From NCBI RefSeq assembly GCF_004011695.2, contig NC_082417.1:930001-994000 (forward strand): a stretch of DNA of 64,000 nt, written 5' to 3'. The notes under the pieces are model-generated. The model did not search any database. It was not told the DNA's origin and saw nothing but the letters and a program-made list of their open reading frames with translations. Origin of the DNA: Ascochyta rabiei (lineage: Eukaryota; Ascomycota; Dothideomycetes; Pleosporales; Didymellaceae). Within the stretch, counting starts at the first letter, position 1; each line of letters begins with the position of its first letter. A program made the translations under genes and the position numbers. Positions 21,801 to 33,378 of this stretch are shown piece by piece.

Positions 21801-23560
21801 CTTTATAAACTATCCTGTAGAAAGCTATATTTATAGCTAGCATATAAGGCAGATGTATAGGCACATACTAGGGCAACAATATTAATAAGGCTAGGTTAAA
21901 ACAAATACTAATAAAAGGGCTTAAGCCTTATTAAAGCTAACTCCTACTAGAGCTAACAGCACAATTAAACCTACAGGACCACCTGCTTTACTAATATTTT
22001 AAAGAAGCTAAGTAAGAACATCTTAGTAGCTATTAGACTATAAAGTTATAGTCTAAAGTACCCCTAATAAAGGCTAAGGTATTAGGACACTAGGTACTTA
22101 ACTGTATGTGGGTATACACGTATAAAATTAATAGGAACTACTACCTACTTAAATATAAGGCGCAACTAGGAGTCTAAGGTAACTAGTAATAAAACATTAC
22201 TTCTAAAGATACCTACACAGCAACACTAGCTAGCAGGTCCTTTAGAATGCTTATAGCAATTTTAGCAGCACATAACCTAGAACTTAAGCAGTTTAATGTT
22301 ATAAACGCCTTTATTTATATATTAATTAATAGAGAGGTCTATATAAGGATGCTATATAGGTATTAGAAACTAGGTATAGTCCTACAGCTACACAAGGCAC
22401 TATATAGACTAAATATCTCTCTACTCCTCTAGCAGAAGGAATTTACATCTACTCAAACAAGCTATAGATTTGCAGTTATTCCCTATAAACCCTGCTGCTT
22501 ACTTAAGAATAGAGTTACTATCTTCTTTTATATAGATAATATTATTATAGCCTATTACCTAACTAGAAGACATAAGGCAGATAAGGCCCTTAGCTATATA
22601 ACTAACAAATACTCTGTTACAGGAGGAAACAATCTGCAATAGTTCCTAGGAGTAGAGATAACCTAAGATTAAGACAACCTAAGGATCATCCTCTTATAGG
22701 CGTTATATATTAACAAAATTGTCTCCTTAGCAGACAAGACAGACATACAACATAACACACTAATATTAAGCATTAAGCTTCTACTAAATAAAGGAGAAGC
22801 TGCAGCATTAGAAATTAAAAATACTAGAGAAAGATTAGATCTCTCCTCTTTGCTGCGGTTACTACTAGGCCTAACATTACCTTTGCCACATCTAGGCTGG
22901 CACAATTTCTAACTAACCCTAGACAGCAGCACTATAACGCAGTAGATTAAGTACTATTGTACCTATAAGGGACACAAGACCTGTCCCTTACCTTTAGAGG
23001 CAATAAGCAGCTAGTAGTTACTAGTAATGCATTATATACTAATAATACTCTTAATAGGAAAAGCTCCTAAGGATATACTATTAAACTATATAGAGGACCT
23101 ATTACCTAGAGAGCTAATAAACAAGACACAGTTACTACATTAACAACTAAAGCAGAGCTACTTGCCCTAGCACAGGTAGCTAAGGAAGCTATCTTTATCT
23201 TATAACTATTATTAGAACTTAGCATACACCTCTTATAATTAATAATTACTATTTAATATAATAATACCTAGACTATCTAATTAATTAATAAGGAAGTCTT
23301 AAAACTCTAAACTAAACTATAACATATAGACATTTACAACTACTAGCTATAATAAGAGGTAAACAAAGGCACTATAATAGTAACCTATGTCCTATCTACT
23401 AAGATGTTAGCTAACAGACTTATAAAGGCTCTGCCTGCAAGTAAGTAGTTAACCTTTCTAAGGCAGCTAGGACTAAAGAAACATACTAAACAAAGAAAGC
23501 TAGCTAACACCTAGATAGAATTATTTAACTAAAAGCTCGCTGACCTAGAGGTATAATAAG
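18870..23560 (+). pseudogene. Copia-B2 gag-pol, heavily mutated
   Basis: Plus-strand Copia polyprotein. Gag about 18870-19790; a Gag zinc-binding-like block CRQRYRLEDCYYVYKDKA at about 19803-19855; protease region about 20000-20330; GAG-pre-integrase with HKQIGHPRAAT...C at 20530-20640; integrase about 20660-21160; RT about 22080-22720 with ASRSFRMLIAILAAHNLELK near 22230-22290 and active site YIDNIIIAY at 22529-22556; RNase H about 22960-23560. Nearly every expected Gln or Trp is TAG/TAA; RNase H shows probable frame changes. The antisense open frame at 22669-22905 is a shadow. It once made Gag particles and copied its RNA; now non-functional. Confidence 0.88.
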
Positions 23561-23606
23561 AGCTAATTGTGTCTAGCTTTAAAAGGGCCTTAAAGCTGAG
23601 GGGGTG

Positions 23607-23768
23607 TGTCAGATAACCAACCTTGCTAAGCTAAGTTAGGGGTTTAGGGTTAACCTTGGTTATCTTAGGGGCTAGCGGCACACATACATAAAATGAGCCA
23701 TTAAGACAGATAATTATCAATTAATTACCTTTATTATCATCTTTGCACATTAAGCATATCATCTAACA
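23607..23768 (+). repeat. Copia-B2 3' LTR
   Basis: 162 bp, same start as the 5' LTR, ends ATCTAACA followed by the CTAGT duplication. Confidence 0.92.
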
Positions 23769-26020
23769 CTAGTGCAGAAGGCTTAAGCCTAATTAATTAT
23801 GCAGCGCACTATCTTAATACTTCTAGTTTTGTTATAGTAACTTTACTATTACACTTAATTACCTTAACCTAGATCTTGTATTATTTTAACAGGAATTGTG
23901 TAAGAGTGTCTAGGAAGTAGATAATTATCTTTTCTAGTTAATTATCTTTAAAATAGAATTCCTAGAGGAAGCTAGATTGCCTGTTAACAGTAAGTAATTA
24001 GCTCTGTTTCTTAGTAAAGCTTTCTATTTTATATAAGTAGAAGTTAATTGCTATATGTTCTCCTAGTCCTTTATTGCTTATTTGTGGTATTTAACTAATT
24101 TACCTCTTAGTCCTAGCTTATTTGTAAGCATTACATTAGACTGTAGTGATACCCCTAACTCTTACCCCCTAAGATTGTTAGATAAGGTATTTAATAGTAG
24201 TAGCTCTAGGGTGCCCTATTTGCTTGTGCTATAGCAGAGCACTAGCAGTCTTAGGTATTTAGCTTTGTGTTAATTGTATTGCAAATGCTGTCTAAAGCTG
24301 TTCCCTAAGTACCTATTAATTATGTTATTTATCTAAGGATGTAATAGCTTTAATATCTACTTATCTAAGCTAAGTTAGATCTCCTTTTATGTCCAACTAG
24401 ATGCCCTATTAACGTAGTTGTTAGAAAGAGACAAGCTTGTAAAGTATGTCTAGTCACTATACTACGTTGTGTAGTATAAGAGTAGTTAGTTAGCTTATAT
24501 TTAATAGATAGAGATAGACAGTGCTATATCGCTATATCTATACCTAGGAGTTTCCTACCTATAGGTAGGTATTTAATATAGGTAGAGTAAGGTCTTGTAT
24601 ATAGTCCTTGTTGTTTATAATATAGATTATTAATCCTAAGTTAAAGATAAAGGAGTTCCTAAGAGGGTAGCTTAGCAGCTCTATATTATATAATTCTTTA
24701 ACTAGACCTATATTAATTATTAATATCTTCTATCCCTATAGTTATTCTAGAGGTGCCTCTAGTATTTAGGATGTCTTAATAGCTAGTGTCTTAGTACAAG
24801 CTTGTTTTGCAGATCTAACCTAATCTTAAAGGTTAGGATTTTGTTCTATCCTAAATTATACTATCTTAGTAATTCTATTATATAGGGTAAAATATTCTAG
24901 TGCTTTATCTTTATAGACGTAGTAGTAATCTTCTAGTCTATAGCGTTGTCTATAAGTAGGGCATTTTGCTCCTCTAGCTACTGCTGTATCCCCTCTTTGG
25001 GACTGCTTAGATATAGTTATTTAACTAATATTCTGTTTTTAAAAAGGTCTTCCCTAACTCCCCTGTGTAGTAGAAGTGGATAATACGTCTTTAACAATAT
25101 AAGAGGCGTCCCTATTAGTGTCTAGGGTAGATTTACTACTAGTAGCAAGAGTTAGGTTATTCCCTGCAGTAAAGGCACCCCTTTACTATCTCCCCTTAGG
25201 GTAGTACTTACCTATATACTCTTAGAAGCGTTTTATTATTTCTTTATAAGTTACGTTTTATTCTTATCTGCTAAAGTCCTAGAATATTGTAACCTAGGTT
25301 AGCGCTATCTTTATTACTAAATCTAAGAAATCTTAGATAGTGTCTTGTATATTATATATTTTAGTAACACCCCCTATTTTAGTATTAGTTACAGCATAAT
25401 TATACTTAAGGAGCTAGGTATCCTAGCTCCTAGGATTTCTTATTAGTTTAAGTGCTGCTTGGTATTAGTGGCATGCGCGTAATTGTTCTTCTTTAGCATT
25501 AATACTAACTATATATTTAAGGCTAATAAGCTATATTTAAAATAAATTACCTAGTTAGTAGCAGTCTTTTAGAAGGTAAGGTAATACTAAGATTTAGGTA
25601 AATATTACTACCTTGTCTAGGATAGCTTGTTCCTTACAGTAGTCTCTATCTGCTATCTTGTAGGATTTAAGTTAGCTCTTCTAATAGTTATTATCTTCCT
25701 TCTATGCCTTTAGGCTGTTAGCCAATGGTTTAGATAAGATTTTAGGAAGCAAAGGGTTTCCTTATTTATTATTGCTAAGGGCTAGCCTCCTCTTATAGCT
25801 GGTAATGTTTAGGGCATTAGGTACTTATAGCTTAGTCCTTAGAGAGATAGTCTAATTTAGGTCTATCTTCTTCTATAGGTCTAGAGAGGCGCAGTAGGTC
25901 TGTAGTTAATATAACTAAGGTGTGTAGGTTATATAATCTATAAGAATTATTATTAAATTACGTATAGTTAATAGTGACATATTAAAAGGGTATTTTAGTA
26001 GTGTTAGTAAGACTCTTAAT
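23769..26020 (-). pseudogene. Copia-B1 gag-pol, 5' part (gag, protease, integrase start)
   Basis: Reverse complement of 18735-20985 of B2, from just inside the 5' LTR (26020) down to the integrase, where B2 inserted. Shares with B2 the Gag zinc-like block (here near 24900-24960) and the pre-integrase zinc region (near 24110-24230). Interrupted by TAG/TAA only as far as I followed it. It completes B1 together with 14089-18572. Confidence 0.88.
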
Positions 26021-26183
26021 TGTTAGATAATATGCTTAATATGCAAAGATAAAAAATAAAGGTAATTAATTAATAATTATCTGTCTTAATGGCTCATTTT
26101 ATGTGTGTGTGCCGCTAGCCCCTAAGTTAACCGAGGTTAACCCTAAACCCCCAACTTGGCTCGGCAAGGTTGGTTATCTAACA
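26021..26183 (-). repeat. Copia-B1 5' LTR
   Basis: 163 bp; TGTTAGATAATATGC at left, TATCTAACA at right on the plus strand, followed by the CCCTT duplication. Confidence 0.92.
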
Positions 26184-26679
26184 CCCTTACAGCGTTCTAA
26201 TTATATAAGACAGGCGTAAGACCCCTTATTAAAGTACAATAAGGCTTTTATATAACTACTTTAGGAGATCCTAAGTAGAAGGAACCTTAAAAGAGAAGAG
26301 TTAAGAGAGAACAGTTACACAGAGCTAATAACAGACTTAGATAACACAGATAAACTCTCTAGCACTAAAAAGGAGTTAAGCAATATTAAAATAGGACAAA
26401 AAAACCTAGAAAAAGATAATACAGCTAAGTAGAAGTGTATCTTACTTATAAGGCTAAAAGATAAAGTATAAGTAATTAAAGAACATTATAATAACCTAAT
26501 GTTAGGACTCTTTAGAGCATAAAGGACCTTAGAGAAGATTTAGCACAGATATACCTAGAAGAGCATTACTAAGGATATATCTAACTACTGCTATAACTGC
26601 TTAGTATGTAGGAGATTCACTACTACCTAACGCAAACTGTACAGGTTATTATAACCTTTACTAGTGCTAAGCTAACTAT
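26184..26679 (+). pseudogene. Gypsy G1-X fragment, continuation: H2C2 zinc region
   Basis: Continues G1-X across Copia-B1. It matches 48797-49345 of G1-C, including the HHCC-type block RAQRTLEKIQ and TKDISNYCYNCLVCRRF near 26515-26625, the integrase N-terminal zinc domain. It lacks an internal segment found in G1-C (48880-48960). It stops at GCTAACTAT (26671-26679), where an inverted LTR begins. Confidence 0.85.
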
Positions 26680-26881
26680 TATAAGGAATGTACAAAGCGA
26701 TCACGAGGGAGGATAGGGTTAGAGAGGATAGCAGGTGTTTTAAGGTACGTAGTGTGTAGTAACAAGACTAATAGCTAGAGTATTAGTAATAACCTCTAAC
26801 ACCTTTATATAGTCTGGGCTAACTAGCCCTATAGTAGCTCGCTAAGACAGGTAGAGGTACCTCTAGGCCTAGCGCCTAACA
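26680..26881 (-). repeat. G1 LTR in inverted orientation
   Basis: 202 bp, reverse complement of the G1 LTRs at 29899, 36483, 38188 and 52451. It forms an inverted pair with the LTR at 29899-30100 around the segment 26882-29898. Confidence 0.9.
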
Positions 26882-27906
26882 ATGCCTCCCTTCTTTAGAT
26901 TGTTTAGCTTAAATAATAGTATAATTAGTAATACTGTATTATTTTAGACTAGGTTTAGACATGTTTACTCTGTCTGTCCTGTTATAGCTAATTCTAACTA
27001 GGTTTAGGCGTTTTGAACGCCTTGTAAGGCTAGATAGGGCTTAATACCAATTCTGCCTTTACCTAGTAAAAGTTAAACAGAAATCCTCTCTTACCTCTTA
27101 CTTTACCTCTAGGGTCTAGGCAGCTGTCTGCGCAGTCTAAAGCTCTAACTAGGTAGCTGGCAGCATATAAGCTATCTATACCTCTAGTTCTATTAGTTAC
27201 TACTATATCCTACTTTATTTTAGTAATTACTAACCTATTCTGTCTAGCACTTTTATAAGGATAGCTAAGGGATTTTCTAGGTCTTTCTAGCACGTTCTAA
27301 CACGTTTTGGCAGATAGCAGCGCATAATACGTCCTAGTAACCTTTTAAGACTATTCTTAAATGCTACTACCTACTACTAAGTGTTACTAACTGTTAATAA
27401 CTACTATTAGCTATAGCTATTATATTAATGCCTGCTTGCTATAAGATTAACATTACTAAGAATAGTAGGACTGCTAAGTAGTGCTGTATACTCTGTCTCT
27501 ACTATATTACTAATATTAATAACTATAGGGACTGTTGTTTCTCTACTAACCTAGCTTTGTAGGGTAGCCTGCGTTATAGTAACACCTAGGCCTACTGCTA
27601 TAGAGAGTGTTATAATAGTAATAAGAATTGCCTATTAGTACGTGTTTTGTCTCCTTTTAGCTTATTTTAGCATCTTTTAACATGTTTAGGGCCCTAAGAA
27701 GTACACTAACAGCTATTTAAGGCTTTCTAGCAATATAGCGCGCCCTTACTTTAGTTACTACCTAGTTACTGCTGCTTATACTGCTATTGTTAATACAGCT
27801 AGCGTTAAGACTACCCCTGTAACACCTGCTACTACTACACCTATGTCTATTAATAAGAAGACTAAAATAGGCAAGTCTATTGTTAACTAGGCTAGCTTGT
27901 TACTAG

Positions 27907-27969
27907 GTATAATTTAAGAGTACATTCTATCTCTTTTTAGCTTATTATAGCATAATCTAACCTTTATAG
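27907..27969 (+). other. Candidate intron 1 in G1 antisense gene
   Basis: 63 bp: donor GTATAA, branch-like TCTAAC, acceptor TTTATAG. Conserved at 35395-35457 (minus) in G1-A and at the matching place in G1-C. The exact exon phase across it is not settled. Confidence 0.5.
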
Positions 27970-28171
27970 GAACTATTTACTGTAGGAAGAGCTACTTATA
28001 CTCTATAATAGCATCACTAGCGTATATAAGTTAACCTTATCTAGCATCTATATTAAGAAGTAAGATTAATCTAAGGCTAGCGCTATTAAGGCTAAGGTAA
28101 AGCAAAAGAAGATATTAGAGGAGAGTAGTAGCAAGTCTAATCTAGATGCGCTTATTACCTCCTGTAAGAAG

Positions 28172-28222
28172 GTATTATAGCACGTTTTAACCTATTTTAA
28201 TAATATCTAACTTCTTTTATAG
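28172..28222 (+). other. Candidate intron 2 in G1 antisense gene
   Basis: 51 bp: donor GTATTA, branch ATCTAAC, acceptor TTTTATAG; excision keeps the frame (phase 0). Conserved at 35142-35192 (minus) in G1-A. Confidence 0.6.
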
Positions 28223-28819
28223 TTAAAGTACCAGATTACAGGTACTAGAAAGACCCTTAGTTAACTCTAGGAGGAGCAGGAGGAGCAGGAGGCTGCTAAG
28301 CAGGCTGCTGCCAACGCTGCTGCCGCCGCTGCTGCTACTAAGAAGCCTTATAGTAGTTGTAAGGCTGCTACTAATACCTGTAGTAGTAGTTATAGTTAGT
28401 AGATGTTTCCTATAATAGAAGGTTTAGATTAATAATACCTAAGTTTGTAGTTAATAGATAGTTTTAGGCTAATATAGTAATTAGGTGTATTACACTCTTA
28501 AATAGTCTAAATAATACTAAGAAGGTGTTCTTCTATACTAATCTTTCTATATTTGCTTATAATTATAACTATATAATGTAGAATATAACTTTCTTTATCT
28601 TCTTATATTAGAAATAGCTATAATAGGCTAACAGATATCTGCTTTAGCTAGTCTGTATTTCTTAGGGTAAGGTAGGGTTATATTTCCCCTTAGCGTAAAC
28701 TATTAAATACTTATTAATTAAAAAACCCCAATAGGGTAACATTATAATTAAGTAAAGGTATTAAGCCTTTTTAGTCCCCCTCCTTTTACACTTTAACCTT
28801 AATATGTTATTACACAGTC

Positions 28820-29898
28820 TAAGCAGTTACTTTATTATTTTCTAGTATTATTTTAGCGCTTCTTTAGAAAGTTCTGTGCTAATTTCTTAGGAATCTTTTA
28901 AGTTAAAGAATCTGTCCTACTTAATAAGGTATTCCTACTATGTATTAGCTAATTACCTTCTATTAGGAACTTTTTCTACATCCTATACCTTGTTTTTTCC
29001 TTTAACTATAGGTTTCTATATTTATTTCTGTAGAATTAGAAGTTAACTTCTTAATGTGTATAGGTCTAGCAGTAACGCATAGAATACTAGATAGATCTCT
29101 CTTATTTCTAGCAGGTCTACTCTATATGCACTAGGGCTAATCTAGGCTATAGTAGTCCTAGGTCTTAGGTATTTCTAGTCTAGCTTCTTTTTTAGGTGTA
29201 CTGTCCTAATAATCTTAATAGAAACTAGTACTTTGTTACCTACTTTAAAGGGTGCTAGTAGTTGTTTCTTATCTAAGTGTTTCTTTTAATACTTATTTAA
29301 CTTTTCTATATTTACTTTACAGGTAGCCTATAGGGAAATAACTCTAGCAGCTAATTCCTTTGTAAGAGGAGATTCTCTACCTTTTAATACTAAAGTAGGC
29401 TAATCTGTGCCCCTTAGATCTATACTCTAACAAGCTTAGAAGGGTATTACATTTATAAATATATAAATACTATTATTATATATAAATTCTGTAATTAAAA
29501 TCTATAAGGCCTAAATATCTTGTTTTAGAGTATAGTAGCAACGTAAGTACTGTTTAAGAGTCTGATTTTTCCTTTCTATTTAGCTATCTGTCTAGGGGTA
29601 ATAGGCCAACATTAAGACTTGTCTTAAGTTTAAATAGTGTTTAAGGGTTTCCTACGTCTCTAAGTTTATTAGTAGCCCCTAATCTAAGATAATTTGTGCT
29701 AGCGCGCTGTGTAAACAGATAATTTCTCTAATCTAGGTATATACTAGGTCTTTTCTATCCTAATTAGCTCTAGCTAGTATATAATATAATATTTTAGTTA
29801 ATTTGTATACTACTACTAGTATAGAGTTGTACACTAACCTAGCTATCTTACTAGAAGGTAGTTCTGTTATAAAATCTATTATTACGTCCTCTTATAGT
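28820..29898 (-). pseudogene. G1 integrase and chromodomain (inverted copy)
   Basis: Minus-strand frame starting with DVIIDFITELPSSK near 29885 (first catalytic Asp block), continuing through LAYYPQTDSQIERKNQTLKQ near 29555-29615 (family pattern YHPQTDGQTER with the catalytic Glu), then a C-terminal domain and a chromodomain with RRQLAN and QEYLIKQDRF near 28960-28910. A chromodomain at the integrase C-terminus marks a chromovirus, which targets heterochromatin by binding methylated H3K9 (family knowledge). Stops are TAG/TAA only. Confidence 0.87.
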
Positions 29899-30100
29899 TG
29901 TTAGGCGCTAGGACAAGAGGTACCTCTGCCTGTCTTAGCGAGCTACTATAGGGCTAGTCAGCCCAGACTATATAAAGGTGTTAGAGGTTATTACTAATAC
30001 TCTAGCAATTAGTCTTATTACTATACACTACGTACCTAAATACACCTGCTATCTTCTTTAACCCTATCCTTTCTTATAATTACTTTATATATTCCTTAAA
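29899..30100 (+). repeat. G1-A 5' LTR
   Basis: 202 bp, starts TGTTAGGCGC. Shares GTACCTCTGCCTGTCTTAGC with the other G1 LTRs. Confidence 0.9.
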
Positions 30101-30429
30101 TTCTAAATACTCTTACATTATAATTAAAGATAGACCTAAGCTACTATAAGTCTTAAACTAAATTATCTAGGCTTACTGTCTTTAGAGAGGGACTAAGACA
30201 ACCTACCTATAGGAGAGCTAGTAGAGCGTAAGGTAACACCTCCCTCTGCAGATAAGGAGATACCTTAACAGACACTAAGTGTCTATAGTGCCTTAAGAGG
30301 ATCTGTAGGTCCTCTAGGTAGTACACTATACCCTAGAATTTACATCTATAGGGCAGCTTTAGCTAGAGAAGGCTAGAATAGTCTAGAAGTAGGTTATTAA
30401 TAACAGGAGTTAGAAAACTTGTATAAATA

Positions 30430-33378
30430 GTTATAAGAGATAGAAGACTATAAGGAACTTTCCTCTCTTTATAAACTTAGACGTAAATATAATAAAGAAG
30501 ATCTAGTAATAATTTTATCCTTCTAAAAGGTACTAGAAGAGGTAGAGAAACTATAATCTTCCCTATCTATAACCCTTCTATAACCTAAACCCCTATAGAA
30601 ATATATAAAGCGCAACTGCGCTAAATATAACTTTTAGAAGAATAAGAATTAAGGGTACTTCCTCTAATCCATAGTTAATTTCCTTATAGAAGAATAAAAG
30701 ATTAACTTTAGTATAAGGTACCTCTTAGAGAACCTAAAGACGTTGTAGTAGGCCTACTGCACAACTAACTACTGTAATTAGCTAACCTAGGAACTAACGT
30801 AGCAAGAGCCAAAAAGAATTATACTAGATACTTTAGAAATGCTAGCTAAACATAATTAAGCAGTATATAAATCCTTAAAGTAATATAAGTAGTAGAAATC
30901 TTAGTACCCTATAGATCTGTTAGACTTTATGCGTCTACTATAGGAGGAACTAGGCAACTTATATACGCTAGAACTTTAAGTCCTAAAATATATTACTATA
31001 CTGCTTACTAGTATATAAAAGGACTTATTCCTTATCCTCTATAATTAAAGAGACATAATCCTAAAGGTAGTGAATTAAGCTAATATTATTAACTAGAGAC
31101 TAGGTTATTATAGCTAACAGCTACCTAAGAAGACTTTAGCTAAGGGCAAGACAACTAATAAAGGACTACAGAAGAGCTAATTTAGTAACTCTAGGTTAGA
31201 AAGGAACATAAATACCCTAAAAAGTTATTTAAGTCTAAGAGGTTCTGTAAGGAGCTAGTAAAGGGCAAAAAGGGCTAAGATGTGCTATATAAGACACAAA
31301 ACGTATACCTTAAGTATAGAGAAACTATTTACTACTACCCTAACTGCCTAAAGCTAAAGTTAAACTAGAAAGACCCTGCTCTAGATAAGTTAGGAAAAGA
31401 TAAGGGACCTAAGAGCTAATTTCCTCTCTTATAGCCTATATTAAATTGTCTAAGAAAAAGAAGAAGAATATTTTTCTTTATAAGGTAGTGTACCTAGAAT
31501 ATATATACCTACTTACAGTTAAAGCATCTATAGGTAACGCCGAGAACGTAGAAGCCTTAATAGATAGAGGGTTATAACTAAACTTAATTTTAGTTCTCCT
31601 AGCAAAGGAGTAGGATCTAGAGGTTACACTATTAAATAAAATAGTAGCTAAAGGTGTAGGCGGAGCAGAATTAACTATCTACAGAGTTACTACAGCAGAA
31701 GTTTCTATTATGAATTCCTGTAGAAGACAGGAGGTCTAACAGATACCTTTTGTAGTTATAGACCTATAAGGGTACAAGATATAACTTAGATTACCCTAGA
31801 TTAACTAGATAAACCCTAAGCTAAGCTATTTAAGCTAGCGTATGCTCTTCTAAGGGAAGAAGTATAGGGACTCTCCTAAACTAGAGAAAATAGTGTTAGA
31901 AGATGCTAAAGAGTTTAAACGCACTATAAGAAGTCCCTTAGTAGACGTTTATATATATATAGTAAACTTAGTAGGTATACACAACCTAATATCTACTAAA
32001 AAGGGCCTAATTCTAGAAGTGTATTGCAAATATGCGTACTTAGGATTAGAGGATAATGCTTAGGTCCTACTAGAGTATAGAGAGCACAACCTAGCAATTA
32101 ATATTGTAGAAGGAGCTACTTCCCCCTACTAACTGTTATACAGGCTATCTGCAACAGAATTAGAGATACTTAGGAAGTATCTAGCAGAATATCTATAACG
32201 TGGCTAGATATAACACTTAAGGTTGCAAGCAGAGGCGCCTATTCTCTTTTTAAAGAAGAAAGACAGTAACCTATAACTGTGTGTAGACTATAGAGGTCTA
32301 AAAAAGATAACAGTTAAAAATTGCTATCTATTGCTACTAATTATAGAGTTACTAGAACAACTAGAAAAAGCTAAGTTCTATACTAAACTAGATGTATATA
32401 AGGCGTATTACTATATCTAAATTAAAGAAGGGGATAAGTAGAAGACTGCTTTTTAAACTAGGTATAGACATTTTAAGTATATAGTAATACTGTTTAGACT
32501 TATAAATGCTCCTACCTAATTTTAGGCTTATATAAATAAGGCACTAATAGGATTAGTTAATATAACTTATATTATATATCTAGACAACGTATTAGTATAC
32601 TCTAAGACAGAGGAAGACCACGTTAGATATATTAAGGAGGTCTTAGAGAGGCTTTGCAAAGTAAACCTCTATATGCGCTTAGATAAGTGCAAATAGCACT
32701 GTTAATATATAGAGTACCTTAGGTATATAGTCTTGCCTAAAGAGGTAAGTATTAACCTAGACAGGGTTAAAATAATCTAAGGAGAGCTAACCCTGCGTAT
32801 AGTTTATAATATCTAAGTATTTATAGGCTTTATAAACTACTATTAGAGGTTTATTATAGGGTTCTCTAAATTAGCCCTGCTATTAACCTAATTAACCTAG
32901 AAAGGGCTAAATTCAGCTAAATCTAGTTAAGTAATAAGGAAGGAGGAGAGTTAGCCTCTTAAGCTAAGCAAAGAATCTCTATAAGCTTTCTAGAATATAA
33001 AGGACTTATTTATTAATGTACCTATCTTAGTGTACTTTGTACCTAGGAGACAGACTAGAATAGAAGTAGATGCCTCTAGAGGCGCTATCTTAGGAATCCT
33101 TAGTTAACTAGTCCCTAGAGAGGGGAAGCTGGCCTAATAGAGGCCTATAGACTTCTATTTAAAGAAGTTAATCTAAGCAGAGTATAACTATAATACTTAT
33201 AACTAGGAACTTCTTGTAATTGTCTAGAGCCTATAGCATTAGCAAAGGTACTTAGATAGTACCTTCTTTAAGATCCTAATAGATTACTAAAACCTAAAAT
33301 AGTTTATAGAGATAAAGGTTCTTAGTTATTAGTAAGTAAGGGTATACTTAGTGTTATCTAAGTTTAACTTTACAATTA
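30430..33378 (+). pseudogene. G1-A gag, protease, RT and RNase H
   Basis: Gag about 30430-31450 (helical, Leu/Lys-rich; Cys-rich tail largely mutated near 31270-31350). Protease about 31500-31800 with ALIDRGLQLNLI near 31555-31590 (D-x-G motif). RT about 32150-32730: [15 protein letters not shown] at 32276-32320, active site YLDNVLVYS at 32578-32604 (family YxDD). RNase H about 32950-33370 with EVDASRGAILGIL near 33060. Stops are TAG/TAA at Gln/Trp. The frame ends at the TA where the pogo end begins (33377-33378). The encoded proteins formed particles and copied the element; now dead. Confidence 0.88.

Larger units (their letters stand above)
18573..23768 (+). mobile_element. Copia-B2: complete plus-strand Copia element inside B1
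   Basis: 5196 bp with 162 bp LTRs (18573-18734 and 23607-23768), both starting TGTCAGATAACC. CTAGT at 18568-18572 and 23769-23773 is its target duplication. The two halves of B1 join perfectly across it when compared with the intact B2 sequence at about 20985-21010. It is therefore younger than B1. Polypurine end AGCTGAGGGGG precedes the 3' LTR. Confidence 0.95.
13927..26183 (-). mobile_element. Copia-B1: minus-strand Copia element split by two later insertions
   Basis: 3' LTR at 13927-14088 and 5' LTR at 26021-26183, both reading TGTTAGATA...TATCTAACA on the plus strand. CCCTT at 13922-13926 and 26184-26188 is its target duplication inside Gypsy G1-X. Removing the pogo element (16116-17976 plus TA) and Copia-B2 (18573-23768 plus CTAGT) leaves about 5193 bp, matching the 5196 bp of B2, so B1 is complete. 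On the minus strand the interior carries gag, protease, integrase, RT and RNase H; the RT motif at about 15155-15166 reads YIDN. Confidence 0.92.
26930..28440 (+). pseudogene. G1 antisense gene (inverted copy; plus strand here)
   Basis: Coding frame opposite to G1 pol, between chromodomain and 3' LTR. Frame read with confidence from about 27970 to 28430: YNSITSVYKLTLSSIYIKK, then a Lys-rich stretch, NLDALITSCKK, LKYQITGTRKTL, an EEQEEQEAAKQ tract and an Ala run (28290-28340), ending near MFPIIEGLD. Two intron candidates: 27907-27969 (GTATAA...CTAAC...TATAG, 63 bp) and 28172-28222 (GTATTA...CTAAC...TTATAG, 51 bp); removing the second joins tgt-aag-aag to tta-aag-tac in phase. Upstream exons are less clear, including a Thr/Pro-rich piece near 27800-27880. 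No domain recognised. Homologues lie in G1-A and G1-C. Confidence 0.6.
26882..29898 (-). mobile_element. Inverted 3' half of Gypsy G1 (integrase, chromodomain, 3' region)
   Basis: Minus-strand copy of what G1-C carries at 49349-52450. Its first bases on the minus strand (ACTATAAGAGGACG, from 29898) resume exactly where the plus-strand fragment stops at 26679, sharing ACTAT. This looks like an inversion of the element's own 3' half rather than a separate truncated insertion. Contents on the minus strand: integrase core about 29890-29050, chromodomain about 29000-28850; then the antisense gene region. Confidence 0.85.

Noticed and set aside
22669..22905. Minus-strand 78-codon open frame
   Set aside because: It is antisense to Copia-B2 RT/RNase H, which reads clearly on the plus strand and has homologues in B1 and B3.
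26680..29898. Independent minus-strand G1 insertion
   Set aside because: The inverted segment starts at the exact base where the plus-strand fragment stops, with a shared ACTAT; an inversion is the simpler explanation, although not proven.
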